From NCBI RefSeq assembly GCF_003856975.1, contig NZ_CP033107.1:2542001-2606000 (forward strand): DNA of 64,000 nucleotides, in the 5' to 3' direction. Within the stretch, counting starts at the first letter, position 1; each line of letters opens with the position of its first letter. This document shows positions 1 to 8,800 of this stretch, piece by piece. The notes beneath the pieces are model-generated. The model searched no databases. It was not told where the DNA came from and saw only the letters and a list, made by a program, of their open reading frames with translations. The position numbers and the translations under genes were made by a program. This DNA comes from Plantibacter sp. PA-3-X8 (GTDB lineage: Bacteria > Actinomycetota > Actinomycetes > Actinomycetales > Microbacteriaceae).

Positions 1-1133
1 TTCGCTGCGATGAACTCGGCGACTCGGCGATCGGTATCGGGGTCGAGCCGCGCACGGACCTCATCCATGGTCGCTCGGACACGATCGTCCATTGCGGCTC
101 TGCGTGCCTTCGCGTCAGTAAGTGTCGCCGGCCGGGCTGGTTGGGCGTGAGGGTTGCTGACAGATGTGGCGTGCAGTCGTGCAAGGTGTGCGTCGTGGTT
201 CTGCTGCAGACCTTGTTCGATGGCACCCATCTCGAACGGTGTGCCGAGCGTTGTGCACCGTCGGCGGTCGCTGGGGGAGGGGTCGGCGAGCGTGCCATCA
301 GGGTTCTCCCGCATCATGCCGTAAGAGATTCCTCGGCCGTTCTTGCCGCGTTGTGTGATCTGCACCGCGCGGGCGCGGCCGGCCTCGACGAAACCGGCCC
401 AGTCGGTCGCTGCCGGGTCTTTGAGTGCTCTTTCGATGCTGGATCTCAGCACGGCGACGCTGAATGGCTCCTTCGTACGCGGTTCTCCGAATTCGTCTGA
501 GATGTCGCAGTCCACTTCCCAGAGCAGGTGACGTTCGGCTTCGTAGAGCTCGGCTTCTTCGGTGGATGCGGATCGGCGGAGCCCGCTCCGTTCGCCGCGT
601 TCTCGGCGTTCGGTGGCGTCTGAGAATGCCTGTTTGAGGTCGGCTCGTTGCTCGAAGCCGTTGGCGTCGAGGACGCGCTCGTGGACTTCGACGAGGCGTG
701 AGTGCATGACGACGCTGCTGTTGAGGCTCTTCCCTGTCGATTTCTCGATGCTGTTCACGACGATGTGGTTGTGGACGCAGCCGGTCTTGCCGTCGCGTTG
801 GGTTACAACGAGTGCTTGGCGTCCAGGGAAGGTTTCCTCGGCGAGGGCTCGGCCGAGTTTCTGGGCGGTCATCCACGCGTCTGGTTCGTTGGGGTCGAGC
901 TCGTTCTTCGCGAAGCTCTCGATGACGTGATATGCGTGGACGAACGCGCCTGGCCGGTCTTTGCCCCATTTCTTGCGGACGTCGCGCATCTGTTGCTTGG
1001 CGAGCGAGACGAGAAGCCCGCCGACGCCTGATGCCATGACGTAGCGCTCGCCTTGCTGCCCTGGCTTGTCGTTTAGCGCGTAATTGATGAGTGCGTCCGC
1101 TGAGCGTGTGGCGCTTGCCACGACGACGGGCAT
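1..1133 (-). CDS. MOBP-like relaxase, C-terminus cut by window edge
   Basis: The frame is open from ATG 1133 to base 1, giving 377 residues with no stop. Motif I carries a candidate nicking tyrosine (Tyr18 in SADALINY). A metal-binding histidine region is seen at AYHVIESF (His69) and GCVHNHIVVNS (His121, His123), the HxH signature of relaxase/mobilisation nucleases. These proteins nick the transfer origin, stay bound to the 5' end and lead the strand into a recipient. The start shares one base with the stop of the upstream MobC-like gene (TAATG), so the two are translationally coupled, which fits a relaxosome pair. The other frames here are shadows. The family is well supported; the exact MOB subfamily is inferred. 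Confidence 0.88.
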   Translation of the reverse strand, partial: MPVVVASATRSADALINYALNDKPGQQGERYVMASGVGGLLVSLAKQQMRDVRKKWGKDRPGAFVHAYHVIESFAKNELDPNEPDAWMTAQKLGRALAEETFPGRQALVVTQRDGKTGCVHNHIVVNSIEKSTGKSLNSSVVMHSRLVEVHERVLDANGFEQRADLKQAFSDATERRERGERSGLRRSASTEEAELYEAERHLLWEVDCDISDEFGEPRTKEPFSVAVLRSSIERALKDPAATDWAGFVEAGRARAVQITQRGKNGRGISYGMMRENPDGTLADPSPSDRRRCTTLGTPFEMGAIEQGLQQNHDAHLARLHATSVSNPHAQPARPATLTDAKARRAAMDDRVRATMDEVRARLDPDTDRRVAEFIAA

Positions 1134-1654
1134 TAGCTTGCATCCGAGCGTGGCGGGAAGCCTCGGCTTACGAGGATCGCGATGCGTCGTTCGATGTCGT
1201 CAGGGACAGCGCGCATGTCCGCGACGCCCTCGAGGGCTTCCGCGATCTGCGTGGCATTGACCGGATCGCCCATGTTGAGTCGCTTCGCGATTTGGTTCAG
1301 ATTGCCGCCGATGTGAGCGACGTGATTGCGGATCGGTGAGAGCTCGTAGCCGAGCCGATCCGAGACCCAATCCAGGGTCCAGCGCGACGTGTCTGGGCCG
1401 GCGCGCTCGATCGCTAGGGCTCGTGCTTCGACTTCGGCGGTTGCTTCCTTGTCGGTGATCAGTAACCGAAGCGCTTCGCTGAAGGAGACCTCTTCGAGGT
1501 CGCGCCCGGAGGATGTAGCCAAAGCTCGCCGCACGTCGTCGACTGCTCGTTCCTCGCTGTCCGTGAACCGGAGTGTGCGGCGCTTCGTGAAGTTGACGGC
1601 CTTCTTCCTTGAACGCTTCGGCGTCGCTTCGCTCGCCTCATCGTTCGTCGTCAT
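1133..1654 (-). CDS. MobC-like relaxosome accessory protein
   Basis: 173 residues from ATG 1654; a GTG at 1666 is an alternative start. The N-terminus is basic (residues about 10-30) and likely binds DNA. The C-terminal half holds the MobC-type signature around RNHVAHIGGNLNQIAKRLN, as in accessory proteins that help the relaxase open the transfer origin. It ends in TAATG with the relaxase, giving tight coupling. Its own start overlaps the stop of a small upstream frame (TGATG), so a third coupled gene is possible. The family call rests on the HIGGNLNQIA motif and gene order. Confidence 0.82.
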   Translation of the reverse strand: MTTNDEASEATPKRSRKKAVNFTKRRTLRFTDSEERAVDDVRRALATSSGRDLEEVSFSEALRLLITDKEATAEVEARALAIERAGPDTSRWTLDWVSDRLGYELSPIRNHVAHIGGNLNQIAKRLNMGDPVNATQIAEALEGVADMRAVPDDIERRIAILVSRGFPPRSDAS

Positions 1655-1803
1655 CAGTCCGTCCACTTCACTCGGTATCTCTTGTAGTCCGGCCCTGTGT
1701 TCCCTCGCTCCGCGGGGTGGATCCAGCCTACAAGAGATACGGCAAGCAGTTTATCCGTCAGACATATCGCTTCGCTCATGTCTGCGTCTAACGGCTTGGT
1801 CAT
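1654..1803 (-). CDS. Possible 49-aa ORF coupled to the mobC-like gene
   Basis: A short frame from ATG 1803 (alternative ATG 1779, or extension to 1923) ends in TGATG, sharing a base with the mobC-like start. That junction is the only positive evidence. There is no convincing ribosome binding site and no recognised domain. It may be a leader peptide coupling translation, or chance within the candidate oriT region. Confidence 0.25.
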   Translation of the reverse strand: MTKPLDADMSEAICLTDKLLAVSLVGWIHPAERGNTGPDYKRYRVKWTD

Positions 1804-1842
1804 GCCACCGGCCCGACACCCGGGGGAGCGCGACCGCATCCC

Positions 1843-1915
1843 CCCACCTGCGGTGGGTCCCCCCTCGGTAACGCAGAAACCCCGTCGACACCTGTTCGGT
1901 GTGGACGGGGTTTCT
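1843..1915. other. Two hairpins upstream of mob genes (oriT candidate or terminator)
   Basis: 1843-1857 forms a 6-bp stem with a 3-base loop (CCCACC-TGC-GGTGGG). 1875-1892 pairs with 1898-1915 as an 18-bp stem with one mismatch and a 5-base loop. They lie between the stop of the small coiled-coil gene and the mob genes, where oriT usually sits. The second could equally be a terminator for the gene ending at 1956. I did not recognise a known nick-site consensus. Confidence 0.45.
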
Positions 1916-1955
1916 CCGTGCATCGCACCACGGATTTACCGTGTTGCTCTATCGG

Positions 1956-2336
1956 TCATCCGGTGAGGGGCAGCCCCATCGGATGCCCGTGAGGAATGGC
2001 CAGGCTGTCCGCCGGAGATGAGGTGCGAGTCCGCTGCTGTTCAGGCACAACGAGGCCGTCAGGCTCGGCCGCGAGACGAGCGACCGCCTCGACGAGTCGC
2101 CCTGCCCGCTTGGTCTCATCCTTATCCGACGAGACCAGCACCAAACCGCTGCGACCTTCACGGGTCTTCGGACGTTCCGGTGCGACGCCAAGCATCTCGT
2201 AGAGCTCCTCGACGGCTGCGCAGCGGGCGAACGCGGCGGACTTTACCGATTCACGAATGTTGCGTTCGTAAGCCTCCTGTTCTTTCTGAAGTCTCGCTAT
2301 CTGCTCGGCTCGCACTTGTGACTTTGTTCTGCGCAT
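1956..2336 (-). CDS. Hypothetical coiled-coil protein of the mobile element
   Basis: 126 residues from ATG 2336, chosen because AGGAA lies about six bases upstream; ATG 2342 is the alternative. Residues about 5-45 are charged and helical (RAEQIARLQKEQEAYERN), predicting a coiled coil. The rest is mixed, with a proline-rich tail. No family recognised. It lies between the replication ATPase and the mob genes in the same leftward transcription unit, so an accessory role in replication or mobilisation is only a guess. Confidence 0.6.
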   Translation of the reverse strand: MRRTKSQVRAEQIARLQKEQEAYERNIRESVKSAAFARCAAVEELYEMLGVAPERPKTREGRSGLVLVSSDKDETKRAGRLVEAVARLAAEPDGLVVPEQQRTRTSSPADSLAIPHGHPMGLPLTG

Positions 2337-2417
2337 GTTCATTCCTGTCTTGCTGGTCGATCGGTCAGCCTTCTTCAAGAAGGCTCGGCGTCTGGGGTAG
2401 CGTGTTGCGGCCACGGT

Positions 2418-4574
2418 CTAAGCGGCGTCTGCCGCAGCTGTGCCGCCTTGATCCGTTGCCCGGTACCAGGCCGGACGCAGGTCCACTACGTTTTCCTCTG
2501 CGTCCTCCGCGCGTGCTGCTTGCAGGGCGAGCTGCAGATCCTGGGTTGCGCGTATCAATGCATCGTCGTATCGCGCTTGCGGCCCAAAGCTGCAGGCGCA
2601 CCCCGACCCCATGCTGCGAATCTCCGCGTGAGTGCGTCGATGGGCGATGTCCGTCACGCCATCGTCATCGAACGCACGACGCTCCCACAGAGCAAGGTCA
2701 TCCGCTACGAGACGTTCGAGTATCCGGTGGCGATCCGATGGACTCGACGCGGCCTGCTCCGGCCGGCTCGCGGGCACTCCGACATGAATATCTCTACCTC
2801 CGGTCGGAGCGCCGATTGGGCGTGCAGCATCGGCAGCTGCTAAAGCGTCGGCGGCTCTATCTCGATGGAGTACGTTACGAAACTGCTTCGACCGAGCCAC
2901 CTTGTACCACTTAGCAGGTAGACCGTACTCCTCGAGAAGCGGCTCCTTTGCGAGCATGTGCACCGAGGCCTTCTTAGGAGCGCCGCGGTCCAGAGCAACC
3001 CACGCGCCACCGGCGTCCTTCACAGCAGATCTGATGCTCTGATCGAAGGTCGATCGATCGGATATCCGCCCACCTGGCTTGTTCCGATCGAACCAGACCT
3101 TGAACATCTCGTAGAGCATCTCAAGCGGCAGCAGGTCCCACTGGAGTTCATGTTCGTGCTCGGACCAGAACTGACGCGCCGCGTCATTGTGGATCTTTGC
3201 ATCGCGCAGCAGATCGAGCGAAGATTCGGTCTCGCTGAACATCGAGAAGTCGGCATGCAGCGCGCGACGCAAGATGTACTGCAGCACCTCAGGACGACGC
3301 AGGTAGTCATCCTTGATGTACTTCCGTTCTCGACCCTCGAACTCTGCCGTCAACGAGATGAAGTGCCAGCGACGCCACATGCTGTCCGACCTGTCGGCAA
3401 ACCGCGGAAGTTCGTTCAGGCAGTGAACTTGCGTACCCTCGAAGACAAGGTTGTAGGGGTGTAGGTACTTCGGGTTCACTACGATCGGCTCCCGGGTCGA
3501 GAGCTGCTTGATAGTCTCGGCGTTCTTCACGAAATCGTTCGTGGCGTTTTCGTCGGACACCACCAGAGACTTACCTGCGAGGAGCGGGAGAGTAGTGTCT
3601 TTCGACAGCATCCCGATGCTGGCACTGAGCGTGTTCTCCTCGCCAGCCAACCCGCGGCAGATCTGAATGATCGTCCCCTTGCCGTTGTTCCCAGTGCGGT
3701 TGAACAGGGCGACGGCCTTGTTCGTCCGGATGCTCGGCTGAGCTACAGCGGCGAAGAGGTCCCAGAGCTGCCGCTCTGTTCCGGGGTCGTTGTTCGCGAT
3801 CGCCAGGATCCCTTGGTCCACATCCCAGACAGTGTCATCCTCCTCGTTCTGAATCACGGGGTTCGCGGCCTCGGCTACATAATCAATCGGAACCCGGCTG
3901 AGGAAGACGCGCTCGGACGAGTAGGGGTGAAGCTCGCGGGTCGCACGGTTGTAGTCGCCGTTTGCGACTGCAGCCCACTGTTGCGCAGAGTCCGTCGTCA
4001 CGTTCGGAGCTTGCACGCGGAGGTGAGCGATCACATCTTTGTAGAAGTGCCCCGTGCTGCTGTTATACCTTGCGGCAGCCGCCTTGATGGTGTCCTCGCT
4101 TCGCACATAGATTCCGGCGCCTGGCACGTACATTGCGATCGAGTCGTGATCGCTAGGAGCTCCCTTCGTCGCTTGGGGTGAGACCAGGCGCACTACTCGA
4201 TGCAGGGAGACGAGGATCTGTGCGACCTGACTGGCCGTGAGTGTTTTCAGAAGGCTCAGGTGGTTTCTCGTATTGAAGTCAGCGCCTGCGCCTGCGCTCT
4301 GGCTGCGGGCCACGTTCTCCAGCCTCAACCCCAAGTTCGTCGCGCTGAGAAGGTCAGCCTCAACAGTCCAGGGGTGAGGGGGACAGTTGGGATCGAGCTG
4401 CGCAAGGTATTCGGTCGTGGTCGAGGCGATGATCGCGTTGTACGAGCGCGCACTGGGTGGCGCGACCTGCTCGAGGTTGTTAATCTTGTTGTCAGCGCCG
4501 CCAAACGCTTTCGGGTCCGCTTCGCCATGGGCGGGGCGGACTCTGTTTTTCGCAAGGATCTGGTTCGCACTCAT
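2418..4574 (-). CDS. Phage/plasmid primase-type helicase (D5/P4-like SF3 ATPase)
   Basis: 718 residues from ATG 4574, which overlaps the stop of the upstream HTH gene (TGATG). Walker A is FNRTGNNGKGT (about residues 292-302) and Walker B-like SLVVSDENA is at about 337-345, with the spacing of superfamily 3 helicases of the P4 alpha/D5 type. Such proteins unwind the origin of satellite phages and integrative elements after excision. The first ~240 residues should hold the primase or D5-N region, but I see no obvious zinc finger or clear primase catalytic motif. The C-terminal ~150 residues are low-complexity and polar. Likely role: autonomous replication of the excised circle. Confidence 0.8.
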   Translation of the reverse strand: MSANQILAKNRVRPAHGEADPKAFGGADNKINNLEQVAPPSARSYNAIIASTTTEYLAQLDPNCPPHPWTVEADLLSATNLGLRLENVARSQSAGAGADFNTRNHLSLLKTLTASQVAQILVSLHRVVRLVSPQATKGAPSDHDSIAMYVPGAGIYVRSEDTIKAAAARYNSSTGHFYKDVIAHLRVQAPNVTTDSAQQWAAVANGDYNRATRELHPYSSERVFLSRVPIDYVAEAANPVIQNEEDDTVWDVDQGILAIANNDPGTERQLWDLFAAVAQPSIRTNKAVALFNRTGNNGKGTIIQICRGLAGEENTLSASIGMLSKDTTLPLLAGKSLVVSDENATNDFVKNAETIKQLSTREPIVVNPKYLHPYNLVFEGTQVHCLNELPRFADRSDSMWRRWHFISLTAEFEGRERKYIKDDYLRRPEVLQYILRRALHADFSMFSETESSLDLLRDAKIHNDAARQFWSEHEHELQWDLLPLEMLYEMFKVWFDRNKPGGRISDRSTFDQSIRSAVKDAGGAWVALDRGAPKKASVHMLAKEPLLEEYGLPAKWYKVARSKQFRNVLHRDRAADALAAADAARPIGAPTGGRDIHVGVPASRPEQAASSPSDRHRILERLVADDLALWERRAFDDDGVTDIAHRRTHAEIRSMGSGCACSFGPQARYDDALIRATQDLQLALQAARAEDAEENVVDLRPAWYRATDQGGTAAADAA

Positions 4575-4930
4575 CACGCAGCGCCTCTCAGCCGGGCGGC
4601 GAGACGGTCACACTGCTCGTCAGAAAGCGGGCCGCTGAGGGCGTAGGCGCGATTCGCGGCGATCTCGAGGTCGGCGAGAGCTGCAGCTGCGCGGTCGCTC
4701 GATCCCTTGGCGCTTTCCAGGGACTCCAACGCAGAGAGACGGATGAAGTACTTCGCGCCCTTTCGTGTATACGGCAGCGAGCCATCCTTCACGCGACGAC
4801 GAATCGTGTACATCGACCCAAAGCGCCGCTCGCCTCGTTCGTTGCGAAGCTCGGACGCCTCAGCGAGATCGAGTAGGGGATCGTCGGTCGAGCCTGCCGC
4901 GACAGGGGCGATCGATCTGTTTTCAGACAT
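4574..4930 (-). CDS. Small HTH DNA-binding protein (excisionase-like)
   Basis: 118 residues from ATG 4930 with a perfect AAGGAG ribosome binding site. Residues about 38-66 (SMYTIRRRVKDGSLPYTRKG...FIRLSALE) match the winged-helix pattern of excisionase/MerR-type small HTH proteins that read a short DNA site. The C-terminal half is alanine-rich and helical. It is first in the leftward replication/mobilisation operon and coupled to the helicase gene by TGATG. A perfect inverted repeat covers its ribosome binding site, suggesting autoregulation. It could be the recombination directionality factor or a replication initiator accessory. Confidence 0.7.
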   Translation of the reverse strand: MSENRSIAPVAAGSTDDPLLDLAEASELRNERGERRFGSMYTIRRRVKDGSLPYTRKGAKYFIRLSALESLESAKGSSDRAAAALADLEIAANRAYALSGPLSDEQCDRLAARLRGAA

Positions 4931-4936
4931 GGTTCT

Positions 4937-4961
4937 CCTTGAAAGTTGACTACTTTCAAGG
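4937..4961. promoter_or_regulatory. Perfect 10-bp inverted repeat, candidate operator
   Basis: CCTTGAAAGT (4937-4946), spacer TGACT, ACTTTCAAGG (4952-4961). The left arm overlaps the ribosome binding site of the HTH gene starting at 4930. This position would let a bound dimer, or an RNA hairpin, shut off the whole replication/mobilisation operon. Confidence 0.6.
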
Positions 4962-5856
4962 GACCGAACCGCAGAACCTATTACCGGTTGCCTTTGCGGT
5001 CGTGCACCGATGGTGCATGTCCTCTTGTCGAACTACGTCGTGATGTTTCCAGTGCACTTCGAGATGTTCTTGCCCTTCCATTTTCGGGCCGCGGTAAACA
5101 TACCTAGGCTCGCCTAGCTAAGTCAAGCTGAGATCACCGAAGAGTTGAGGATCGTTCATGTGGTGGATGACGCGTCGTTTCGGTCGTCACTCGCCTGAGA
5201 CCCTCCTTTCACCCGAGTTTGGCCAGGTAAAGAGGGGATTCGGGGTCGGAGGTGACGGGTTGACATCGCACTGGCAAAACGCACTGTAAATCCTGTCGAG
5301 ATTGCCTCCGGCCACAACTGTTTGACTGTCTGTCAACTCATCACCCACTCGTGAATACCCGTCGGGAATCCAGGCAGGATCGGGTGACGCGACGGATGAC
5401 AGTCCGGTGATGGCTCCTGTGCTTCGTCACCCACTTCTTCTTCTCTGCGCGTGCTTCACGGACAGAGTGCGGTGCTTGCGCTGGCGGAGGCAGGGCTGCG
5501 TGCTGTGCTGGTTCTGGGATTGAAGTCTGGGTCGCGTTTGCTTGCCGTCTTGACTGGCGCTCCGCGGCAGCCGCTGTCGTTCAGTACTGGGCCCAGGACG
5601 ATTCGTCGATGAAGGAAGACTTCGGTTCGGAAGTTGCTTACGCGGGTCAACAGCCTCGGCGATGGCGACCGATAGTGCCCGGAGGTCTGGAGCACAGTGC
5701 AGAAGCCCGCACGAGAGTGAAGGAGTCGTCTTCGGCCAGGCCTGCCTCCGCTATGACCTGCGGGACGCGCGTTGTCCCGGCGCGGTGAGGCGCGTCATCC
5801 TCCGCTCGACGAGCTCACGGTGCGAGAATCGACGCAACGGGAGGGTGGTCGCGCCA
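4962..5856. other. Long gene-poor region between divergent units
   Basis: About 900 bases with no frame I can support. It must hold the promoters of the leftward operon and of the rightward SIR2 gene, and perhaps the element's replication origin. Visible items: a short palindrome CTAGGC-TC-GCCTAG at 5104-5117, a TTGACA-containing promoter candidate at 5260-5290, and scattered GTGACG/CGTCAC words. From about 5452 to 5600 a short rightward frame with alanine/leucine-rich residues ends at a TGA near 5611; it may be a gene remnant but has no recognisable domain. Confidence 0.5.
5260..5290 (+). promoter_or_regulatory. Candidate rightward promoter
   Basis: TTGACA at 5260-5265 and TGTAAA at 5285-5290 with a 19-base spacer, slightly longer than ideal. 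It is the best sigma-70-type match in the gap, but is nearly 600 bases before the SIR2 start, so a second, closer promoter is possible. Confidence 0.3.
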
Positions 5857-8800
5857 ATGGGGACGGTTGAGTGGATCTCTGATGGCGTGAATCTGCCAGC
5901 TGAGGTTGAGGAAGCTTTCTGGTCGGACTCGCTTGTGTTTTTCTGTGGAGCAGGTGTTTCATCGGCAACCCCATCGAATCTACCGGGGTTCCGGGGGTTG
6001 GCTGAAGATGTGTCTCGCACATTGGGTCATCCTGAGCTAGTGCCGGCGGACGCGAGCTCGCCGGTTCAATTCGACGTGGTCATGGGCAAACTGGACGAGA
6101 TCAGCGGGGATGTCCACAGCCGCGTGAGCGCCAGGCTGCAAGGGACGGTCAAACCGAATCCTTACCACTTCAATCTCTTACGTGTAGCAAGTGCGCATGG
6201 CATGACACCGCGAATTGTGACCACGAACTTCGATCTTCTCTTCGAAGCCGCCGCGACGGAGGTCGGACTCGATCCGGACGTGCACGTGGCCCCTGCTCTA
6301 CCGCTTGGGGATGACTTCTCAGGAGTCGTCCACTTGCATGGCATACTCAATCCTCCCCCTTCTTCCCGTATGGTCCTCACTGACCGAGATTTTGGTAAGG
6401 CATATATAACCGAGGGATGGGCCACTCAGTTTCTTACGCGGATGTTTGCGCGGTACACCGTAGTCCTCATCGGCTACAGCGCTGAGGATACGATCATCCA
6501 GTACCTTAACCGCGCTCTGCCATACAATGGCGAACGGTTCGCCTTCACCAAGAATGCTGATGAGTATGAAAATTGGGAGCGGTTGGGGATTCGGGCAATG
6601 CCATTTCCGTCCACTCCCACAAGCACATATGGTGCGCTGGAGTCGTTCGTCGGCAGCTGGAGTGCACGCCTGTCGGCAGAGCCAACTCAACGATTCGACG
6701 AGATCATCGATTTCGTCTCAGCCGGCCCGGAATCAGCAGAAGTTTCGCCTCAAGAAACGGGCTGGAGACTGTCAGATCCGGCACTAGCGCGGCACTTCCG
6801 TAGCCACGCCCGAGCAGCAGATTGGCTCAGCGCACTCGACGCTCTAGGCGTGCTTAACGCACTGTTCGATTCGGACGCCCGGCCCGTGGAGAGCCCGCAC
6901 GATTGGGCCCGATGGGTAAGAGAGTCGATCGACGATGACGATGGAGAGCTCCTACTTACTGTGTTGGCAGGCCACCAGGGTCTCCTGCAACCGGAACTGT
7001 GGTTTCAAATTTGGCACAAGATTTACAGCGATTTCAATGGCTCTGCCGGTCATCGCCGTCTGATCTTCGTCCTCATGTCCTCTCAGCAGCCCCGGGAGTC
7101 CGATCGCCTGTCGATGTTGCTGTCAAGGACGGTTGAGGCAGACCCACAGACAAGCGAGTTGCTGCTCTTGCACATGCTCAATCCTCGGCTAGAGCTCAAG
7201 GTGCAGAGTGGTTGGGGGTTCAGTGCTGATCATCTCGAGACTCGCCTGCGCCTGCACTGGCGCAGCTCGTCGATCCGCGACGCCTGGCCTAGGCTCATGC
7301 CTCAGCTATCTGATCGTAGCTACCTCCTGTCTGCTGTTCTGGATCTCATCCGCCTGGTTGAGAAGACCCATGCGTTCTTTACGGAGGGAGATCGCGAGGA
7401 CGCGATCTCCCTCCGCAGGGAGCAGGTGGAACACGCGGAGCGGTCCTACAGAGACGACCCATACATGCTCGTGGTTGATATTGCGCGCGACCTATTACGT
7501 GAGCAGGTGCGCGACCAAGGGACACGCGATGCTATGCGCCTCGTTGAAGACCGATCGGAAATGGTTCAGCGTCTAGCGCTTGACGCGCTCGCCGAGGCCA
7601 GGAGCGCTGAAGCGGATGTGCTCGTCAAACTCCTGATGCAGCGCGCGCTTCCATTCGAGTATCGAAGTAAGCCTGAGGTGTTCAGGCTCATGGCGGCGAC
7701 GTACAAACATTCCTCGAAGGTCACGCGGCTGGCCTTCATTGACTACGTCAGGAGCACCGATCGCGGGCCAAACGACGTGGAGGTGTCTGAATACACTAGA
7801 TACAACGTGTTTGTGTGGCTTAGCAGATCGGCGGGTGGCGAGGATCCGGTTCAAGCCACGCGAGACGGAATGGAACGCGAGCATGGTTTCGCTCCTGAGG
7901 AGTTCCCCGACCTCAGGTCGACGCGCACCTTTTCGCGCATAGCCGATGATCCCAGGGACGCCGAAGGGCGCTTCCGGCTCATGAGTCTCGAAGGTCTGGT
8001 CCGAGCGCTCAGCGAGGATCAGACACTGCAGGATGAGTACTCGGCAGGGCCGACGCTGCGAGAGCTTCACGATTATCTTGACCACACTGTGTATGGGGGC
8101 GTACCTCTCTTAGATGAATTGATCCAACAGGAAGTCTGGAATATCCCAGCTTGGATTGCAGCCCTGCAGGTCATTGTCCGTGGAACGACCTGGTCGGCTG
8201 GCGACCTGCTCGGCCGGATCGAGAGCAACGCCGAAGGCGCGGCCGATATCGCGGCGCGACTCAATTATTCGGTTGCCTATCCGGAGAACATGCTCAACCG
8301 AGCGCTCGTCAACGCGCAAGAACGTGCCCGGCTGCTGCTGGGCCTTTGGCGACTTGCGAACCGGGAGACGGGCGCTGCCAAGACAGCAGATCTGACGGAG
8401 TGGCGGCAGACGGCGAGGGGATCACTCGCCCGCAGCTTTACAGGGACATTGCTTCGCGCGGTGCAGCAGGAGGGCGACGAAGCGCGGATTGATGAGGAGG
8501 GGGTGGTCGGGCTGCAGCAGCTATTGGACGCTCAGGCTGAAGATCCGGCAGATCCGAGCCCGATGATGCTCACCGAGTACGCGTCGAGCCTCCACTTCCG
8601 TGCTCCGGAATGGTTTGCTGAGCAACTTCTGCCACGCCTCCAGGTGCTAGACGGCAGCGCGCATTCAAACACTTTGTGGGCAGGGTTGCTCGCCCGAGGT
8701 CTCACCGGGAAACGGTTGCGAGAGCTGCTACAGGAGCAGGTTCGTACGGGATGGCCCCAGATCTCTCGCCGACTGCCGGCGTCGATCGAGCAGTTCGTAC

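Noticed and set aside
298..1143. 281-aa arginine-rich leftward frame
   Set aside because: Shadow of the relaxase; the true frame (start 1133) carries the HNH and Tyr motifs.
5104..5122. Possible IdeR/DtxR iron box (CTAGGC-TC-GCCTAG)
   Set aside because: Only about two thirds of the consensus matches and no iron gene adjoins it.
5456..5695. 79-aa leftward frame in the gap before the SIR2 gene
   Set aside because: No ribosome binding site, low-complexity residues, no domain.
5662..5856. N-terminal extension of the SIR2 gene
   Set aside because: The extra residues do not belong to the SIR2 fold and have no better ribosome binding site.
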